A stretch of 64,000 bases of DNA from Przewalskia tangutica. Taxonomy: Eukaryota; Streptophyta; Magnoliopsida; Solanales; Solanaceae. Shown here one piece after another: positions 58,700 to 64,000 of the stretch. The stretch is from the NCBI GenBank assembly GCA_029844215.1, contig CM056724.1:32898446-32962445 (forward strand), read 5' to 3'. The notes beneath the pieces were generated by a model. It had not been told where the DNA came from and did not search any database. It saw only the letters and a list, made by a program, of their open reading frames with translations. A program made the translations under genes and the position numbers. Every line of letters begins with the position of its first letter. The stretch's first letter is position 1.

Positions 58700-61600
58700 T
58701 ATTGACACCCAATTTTGACCCTCTCGTTCAATCATTAATCATAAAATTACACTAATTTTTAGAATAATCGTAATAATTTTAACAATAATAGTACATGCAT
58801 AAACACATAAATACATAAATAAGTAATTCAATAATGACATCTCAAGCATTAAGCACTCCATAAATATTATGTCCGCATTTAGTATTTTTATAATAATAAA
58901 TACATAAATAAATAAATAATTTAATAATGGCGTCGCATCAAGCATTCCTTAAAATTATATCTACGTTTATTAATACTCAAGCAATTCTATAGCAATTATT
59001 CGCAATTTAAATTCCTATTAAACTAAGTTTAATCTAATAATAGCGTCACATTTATAAAAGCATTAAACAATCTTTAAATATCATATCTGTATTGGGCATT
59101 TTAATAATATTTAATAAGTATTATTTATAATTTACTAACACTTAAAACTCTACCCAAAATTAATACACCTAATACTAAGCCCAATTTCCGCTGCCCAAAC
59201 CCGAGTTGGCCTAAACCTCCCAGGCCCTTTATTTTCGTCCCCAGCAGCCCTTAAACTCAACAAGACCAAAAAGATTCCTAACCTAAAACAAGCAGCCGCC
59301 GCACCTTCACCCTCGCACCCCCATCGCCCAGCCGGGATTCTCGCCTAAGAATCCGGCATAACCAAATCATTCCCTTGCCGAATTAACATCCAAATCAGTA
59401 CCATAATAAATGATACAAGAATCGTCCAGAATATGTACCAAAATATTTACACCATAATCGCGTCCCAAATCAGTCATAAAAGCTGTAAGAAATTTGCCTA
59501 ATTTACAACCCAAAATCAAGGCTATATAAGTCAAGCTAATATACACACATAAGGCATCGAGGGGATGGAGTAAAAAAAAAAGAACCTAACAACTTCACAA
59601 TTGAAAAATAGAGAAGTAGGGAAGAACCATCATGGGAATATAGTAAAGCATATAGAAGAAGCATCGAAAATTAGCAATCTAGCAAGTAATAAAATCCGAG
59701 AATTAGAAGTCTAGGTTCTGCCTTTTCAAATCGAATAAGCAATAAATCCTCCGAGTGGATCGACGACTTGATACGCTGCCTCGGTTCGTTGCTCGGAGAA
59801 GGTAAATCCAAATTCCTCTTAATTCATTTTGTATTGATGTATTTGCGTGCTAAACATGTGTCGATTAGCTCGTTCAGATTATTGGGTTCATTGATGCATA
59901 AATGTGACGTCGGTTGCTGTTTAATTGCTGGTTAACTTGTTTATTCGATTGTTCCGATGCAAATCTGTTAGTCTGGGTTTATCTTTAGTATAATGTGATT
60001 GGCACGCCATTTTAGTACTTGTTTTACAACGACTGTGATGTGGGTAGTGAGCCTGAGATTCAGCCATAATGTTCTTTTCATACATCTCGTATTTCCTATT
60101 AAGCAGAGACTAACTTCAATCCCTATATGACTCATATAATATGGTGTCCTATTTTCTATGTCGCGCACATGTGTGTCTCTGTTAGCTTAGTGATAAGCTG
60201 CTCTTTTGAGATTTTAGGATGGCAAAACATGATAAAAGGCCTTGTGTGTATGTGTTGATCTCATTTCACTAAGCTTAAAAATTGTCGAAATTTGTCTCTC
60301 TTAAAGGAACATCTAAATCTGGAATCTATACAACTCAATAGATTTATATGCAAAATGACTTGCTGTCAATTATTGCTTTGAAGTATTTTAGATTAGTAAT
60401 GCCAGAGAAGCATATATATGAAGTGCAGAAGTTTATTTGGGTCAATGTAGTATTAGTGTCTTAACCTAAGGTCTGAAGTCATACTATTTCCTTACATTAT
60501 TAAAAGCTTTATTCTCAGAACTTGTAGTAGATCGTTCTTGCTATTGTCATATGAGTTTATTATTAAAAAAAGAAGCCTAGAAATAAAGTTTTAGTCACAT
60601 TCCTTATTTCATTGTCATTACCTTGAGCATATTAATATCCTTTGATAATGAAAAAGTGTTTGATTGCGTCCTGGACAAACCAATCTGAAAATGACTGTCG
60701 CATGGGTAATATAGGAAACTTATATTCACTTCATTTGTTGACTGATTTCCTCGCATAAGGGCCTCCCGATTACATGTCTGAATTTGCTTAAGTCTAGGCC
60801 ATCTCCCGTTGTTTGATTCTAAGTTTTAACCATTAATTATTTTGCTCCTCCTTAATTTATGTGCATATGTGTGTTAGTTTGTATGCTGGTATTTATTTTG
60901 TGCATGATAAAATTCAGAGCATATACTAATCCTTATCTTTTTTTATTTTACATGAAATGCACCGGAGCCAAATGAAGATTTTCATTGCGAGACTCATCGC
61001 GCCTTCCATCAACTGAAGATCTGCATTCAGCCGCATTTGTGTGCATCTTCTATCCGCGTCAGAAAATTCCAAGAACCATCGGCGAAATAGCACCGCAATT
61101 CTTCGAGTCATCTTTATTTAATTTTCTACCCCGACCCCATTCATTATTTAATTGTCTAACATTACACTAACATTAGTACACATAGTTAAACTTTGAGTGC
61201 CATTAGGAATTAGTTCGACGTTAGAAATCTACCTCCTTTTAAGTTAATTATTCTAGCTTGACACACATTGCTTAAACTGTAATTAAACCATTTAGTCGCA
61301 TAATTATTTAGGTAATCAAGACATTATTTACCAAATCCTAACTTGAGGAAAATCATTTTTTATAAATTCCTATTAGCATTCACATAAAAAAAATATTTAT
61401 AAATCGTAGGATCGTTAACCTTTGCATGATATATTTTCACATCCTATTTGTTCGTCATCACAAGTTTTGCATTTGTTACTTCTATATTATACTAAGCAAC
61501 AGATATACCCTATAGCATAATTTCATATGTTTTCTAACTACTTTTTAAATGCATGTCTTCAACTAAGATTAGCTTTATGTATTTTAAACAAATCTTACAT

Positions 61601-61998
61601 TTTATGCAGGCCAAAATACACTTACGCTTATAAATATCATTTGCTTAAATACTTTGAAACATACATTTTCAATAGCATATTAATTAATCCTAGGTTTGAA
61701 TTGAACGGACAACTGCAAGTTAGCGGATCATTTAGGGTGCCTAACCCCTTCCCTTTATGATAGTAAAGAACCCTTGTCCAGAATCTCATTAAAGTTTAGC
61801 AGACCATTTTTAATGGAGTTAGTGTCGACTTCAACCTAGTTGACATTTAGGTGTCATAATTCACCCAAACTAGTTAGTTGGCGACTCCGCGAACCCTTTT
61901 AGCATTTTTAGCCTCTTGAGCATACTTTTTAGCATTTTATTTTTTTCTAACATTTCAAAGCAAGAGTGAATATGTCGCGATCGAAAAATGGCGTGACA
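58700..61998 (+). repeat. Element A 3' LTR (3.3 kb)
   Basis: Starts TATTGACACCC and ends GGCGTGACA. Aligned with 10582-13151 plus 35181-35866. TATA box 59523-59530, donor block 59758-59807 (exon end 59801), primer-site-like TGGCGACTCCGCG at 61880-61892. No gene. Confidence 0.92.
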
Positions 61999-62003
61999 CT
62001 ATG

Positions 62004-62224
62004 GTGTTAGATAATTCCTATGTGGATTGTGAAAAATATGACTTACAATGTCGTTGTGGTTCAGTTGGCTTGGATGATTCAGTGTTTAACGAAGGGTCAG
62101 TACTCATAGGAGTGTTGGTCGGTGTGTTGGCTGACATTCGTGTTGACATAGGAGATGTATCCATCGGTGAGGTTTGAGGAGAGGGTTTTGGGTTTTTGGA
62201 TGAAGATGAATGTGAAGACTCCAT
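62004..62224 (-). pseudogene. N-terminal part of the broken coding sequence split by element A
   Basis: From ATG at 62224 the minus-strand frame codes a Ser/Thr/Pro-rich segment (for example PMDTSPMSTRMSANTPTNTP) and ends in TAG at 62018-62020. Past that stop the frame runs on through the CTATG duplication into 10581-10404. A GTAAGT near 62045 is donor-like, but the nearest acceptor would give an intron of only about 30 bases, too short for a plant. I do not recognise the product. It may belong to a host gene or be an extra downstream frame of the copia element. Confidence 0.35.
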
Positions 62225-63104
62225 CGGTTAGGTAGGGAATTTACTGAGGTGATGTGATTTTTCCTTCACCTTCTTTTTAAAAAATAAATTAAGGAAAAAT
62301 CGGACATAATAAAAGAGAGCAGTTGAGAAGAATTTATACAAGGCAATCCTTTCTTATCTAAAAACAATTCCTTAGTTTTAGGTGTTTCAATTTTACATAA
62401 ACACTTGCACCAAAATATTGGGATAGATAAACATCATGGCAGTAATTTAATTTGCTCTAATCATTTTAAGATTTTGAAATTCCTATTAAAATAAGGCATA
62501 AAAATAGGGAAAACAAAAATTTGAATTTTCTGAAATCAGTTAAGATCAATATCTCAAAACATATCACGTTCTGAAAATGTCAACAACGATGTTGACAACA
62601 TTTTGGATGACACAAGTATTTTGATCCCAGAAGAATTTTTTATTTATGGAACAAATCAAGACACATTTTACACGCACTCTATGAGTTTGACCACTAGACC
62701 AATATAACATTTTTTCATTGCGTCCTTGGTCTAATCACAAAGCATATGTAAAAGAAATTTTCGTGTCATAAGAATACTTTTATGGTATTCTCAAATTTCT
62801 TTTAAAGCACTTGATACTCCTATAGAATAGGAACGATATCATTTCTTGGGCTTTGCCCATTTTTCACAATTGCCCACTAATATAAAGGCTTTGCCTTATT
62901 TTGATATTTTATTTTTATGATATATAATAGCATCGCAGAGAACGGTATCACACTGAAAATATATTCTTATTGAAGGATCAAGATTATGTGACCAAAAGTT
63001 ATGCACCATACAACAACAATAATCAGTCAGTGATATATCATAGGCCAATATCACCTGAAATGTTAGAGAAAGTTTCAGCTGACATTCACAAAAAAAATGT
63101 CATT
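62225..63104. other. Gene-free stretch between pseudogene and copia fragment
   Basis: AT-rich, no supported coding. Contains an 8-bp dyad TGTCAACA, ACGA, TGTTGACA at 62578-62597. Since the copia element reads toward lower positions, its 3' untranslated region and LTR could lie here, but I see no confirmed LTR end. Confidence 0.45.
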
Positions 63105-64000
63105 TTAGAGATTACAAAGACCACGAGATTTCTTCAAATTAGAAAATCTCTCATGGTCTAAAGCTTTGTAAAAAATATCAGTTAGTTGATGAATAGTGTC
63201 AATATGTTCAATTTTGACTAGCTGTTTTTCAACTAAATCTCTTAAAAAGTGATGCCTAATATCTATATGTTTTGTACGTGAGTGTTGAACTGGATTTTTG
63301 AAAATATTTATGGCACTTAGATTATCACAATACAAAACTAAGATGTTGCTAGTAAAATCATAGTCGTCTAACATGTTTCGTAGCCATATTAATTGAGTGC
63401 AACAACTTTCAACTGCTACATATTCAGATTCAACAGTTGAAAGTGAGACACAATTTTGTTTACGACTATACCATGAAACAAGATTATTTTCAAGATAAAA
63501 ATATCCTCCACTTGTACTCTTTCTATCATACACATCACCAGCCCAATCCGAGTCACTATACCCTATTAAATTAGGATTAGTGTCTTTGAAATCTCAACTC
63601 ACATGTGTCGGCAAATATCTAACGATACGTTTCACGACATTTAAGTGGAAAATTTTGGAACAGGCTTGGAATCGAGCACAAACACTAAATATTATATCAG
63701 GACGACTGGCAGTAAGATATAAAAGGCTACCTATCATAGATCGATACAAAGTTGGGTCGACATTTTCACCAACATTATCCTTACATATCTTCTGCGACGA
63801 TCCCATTGAAGTTTTCATTTGCTTAGCAGTTTCCAATCCAAACCTCTTAAGTAATTTTTTTTTTCTTTGGGAGATGAAAATTTCATCTTCACTTTGCTTA
63901 AACTGCAAGCCTAATAAAAAAGTTAGTTCCTCAATCATATTCATGTCAAATGTTGATGACATTGCTTCAATAAATGTCTTTAGGTAAGACTGTGAGGTCA
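63105..64000 (-). pseudogene. Ty1-copia RT (C-terminal) and RNase H, cut by window edge
   Basis: On the minus strand the RT end reads YRSMIGSLLYLTASRPDI and LLGLQFKQSEDEIFISQRKK. RNase H follows with NLIGYSDSDWAGD, DRKSTSGGYFYLENNLVSW, LSTVESEYVAVESCCTQLIW and HIDIRHHFLRDLV, and the frame ends at 63105. An in-frame TGA lies near 63594-63596 and a one-base loss in the YLTASRPDIIFSVCARFQ region is possible. The wording is closest to SIRE-type copia elements as I recall. The rest of pol lies beyond 64000. Confidence 0.88.

Larger units (their letters stand above)
10582..61998 (+). mobile_element. Element A: non-autonomous Ogre/Tat-type retrotransposon hosting the whole nest
   Basis: The element starts TGTTACACCC at 10582 and ends ...GTGACA at 61998. 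CTATG is directly duplicated at 10577-10581 and 61999-62003. Subtracting nested insertions and their duplications leaves about 12.0 kb: a 5' LTR of about 3.26 kb (10582-13151 plus 35181-35866), an internal region of about 5.5 kb (35867-36439, 45103-45964, 49229-51630, 57077-58699) and a 3' LTR of 3.3 kb (58700-61998). It keeps the primer site, part of gag and a repeat-rich 3' region, but ORF1, the gag core and all of pol are missing. Mobilisation would have needed enzymes from a full Ogre such as element B. The four nested insertions must be younger than A. Confidence 0.9.

Noticed and set aside
62655..62730. Possible tRNA-derived SINE: minus-strand TGGTCTAGTGG resembles an RNA polymerase III A box
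   Set aside because: No convincing B box at the usual spacing and no tail or target duplication found.

Overview
This window looks like intergenic heterochromatin from a large plant nuclear genome, almost entirely LTR retrotransposon sequence. The families are Ogre/Tat-type Ty3-gypsy with LTRs of 3.3-5.4 kb, Tekay/Del-like chromovirus derivatives with LTRs of 3.2-4.5 kb, and a Ty1-copia fragment. The style of the LTR ends, primer sites and 3'-end hairpins suggests a dicot, most likely Solanaceae; this rests on recognition and not on a search. No intact host protein gene is visible.

Layout. 1-5668 is a minus-strand Tekay/Del-like non-autonomous element that runs off the left edge. It sits inside a plus-strand Tekay-type LTR whose right part is 5669-7382. 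7383-8450 resembles plant mitochondrial DNA and carries a 77-nt piece of mitochondrial SSU rRNA. 8451-10099 is AT-rich and has no supportable gene. A broken, unrecognised minus-strand coding sequence lies at 10100-10581 and resumes at 62004-62224; it was split by a retrotransposon insertion with target duplication CTATG. The right end (63105-64000, minus) is the RT/RNase H end of a Ty1-copia element.

The core is a nest. Element A (Ogre/Tat-type, 10582-61998, about 12.0 kb of its own sequence) has lost ORF1, the gag core and all of pol. Inserted into A are: solo LTR F (Tekay-type, 13152-35175, duplication CATTG), which itself contains element B (Ogre, 14618-32153); element E (Tekay-type, 36440-45097, duplication GCACG); solo LTR G (45965-49223, minus, duplication ACTCC); and solo LTR C (Ogre-type, 51631-57071, minus, duplication ATCAG), which splits a 28-bp minisatellite of A. 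Element B keeps every Ogre domain in order (ORF1, gag, protease with G-patch, intron, RT-RNase H, second RNase H, integrase) but all are pseudogenes. Element E retains only a decayed gag.

Most notable signals: (1) all five Ogre LTR copies carry a conserved block ending in a 5' splice-site consensus about 245-280 bp after a TATA box, and ORF1 of B begins one base after a good acceptor, so the long LTR 3' part may be a leader intron; (2) a second primer-binding-site-like sequence lies inside the Ogre LTRs; (3) each Tekay-type LTR carries its own minisatellite at an apparently comparable place; (4) 3' untranslated regions of Ogre copies carry arrays of hairpins. Indels between the two LTRs of E cluster in CG-rich runs, so some frameshifts may be assembly error.
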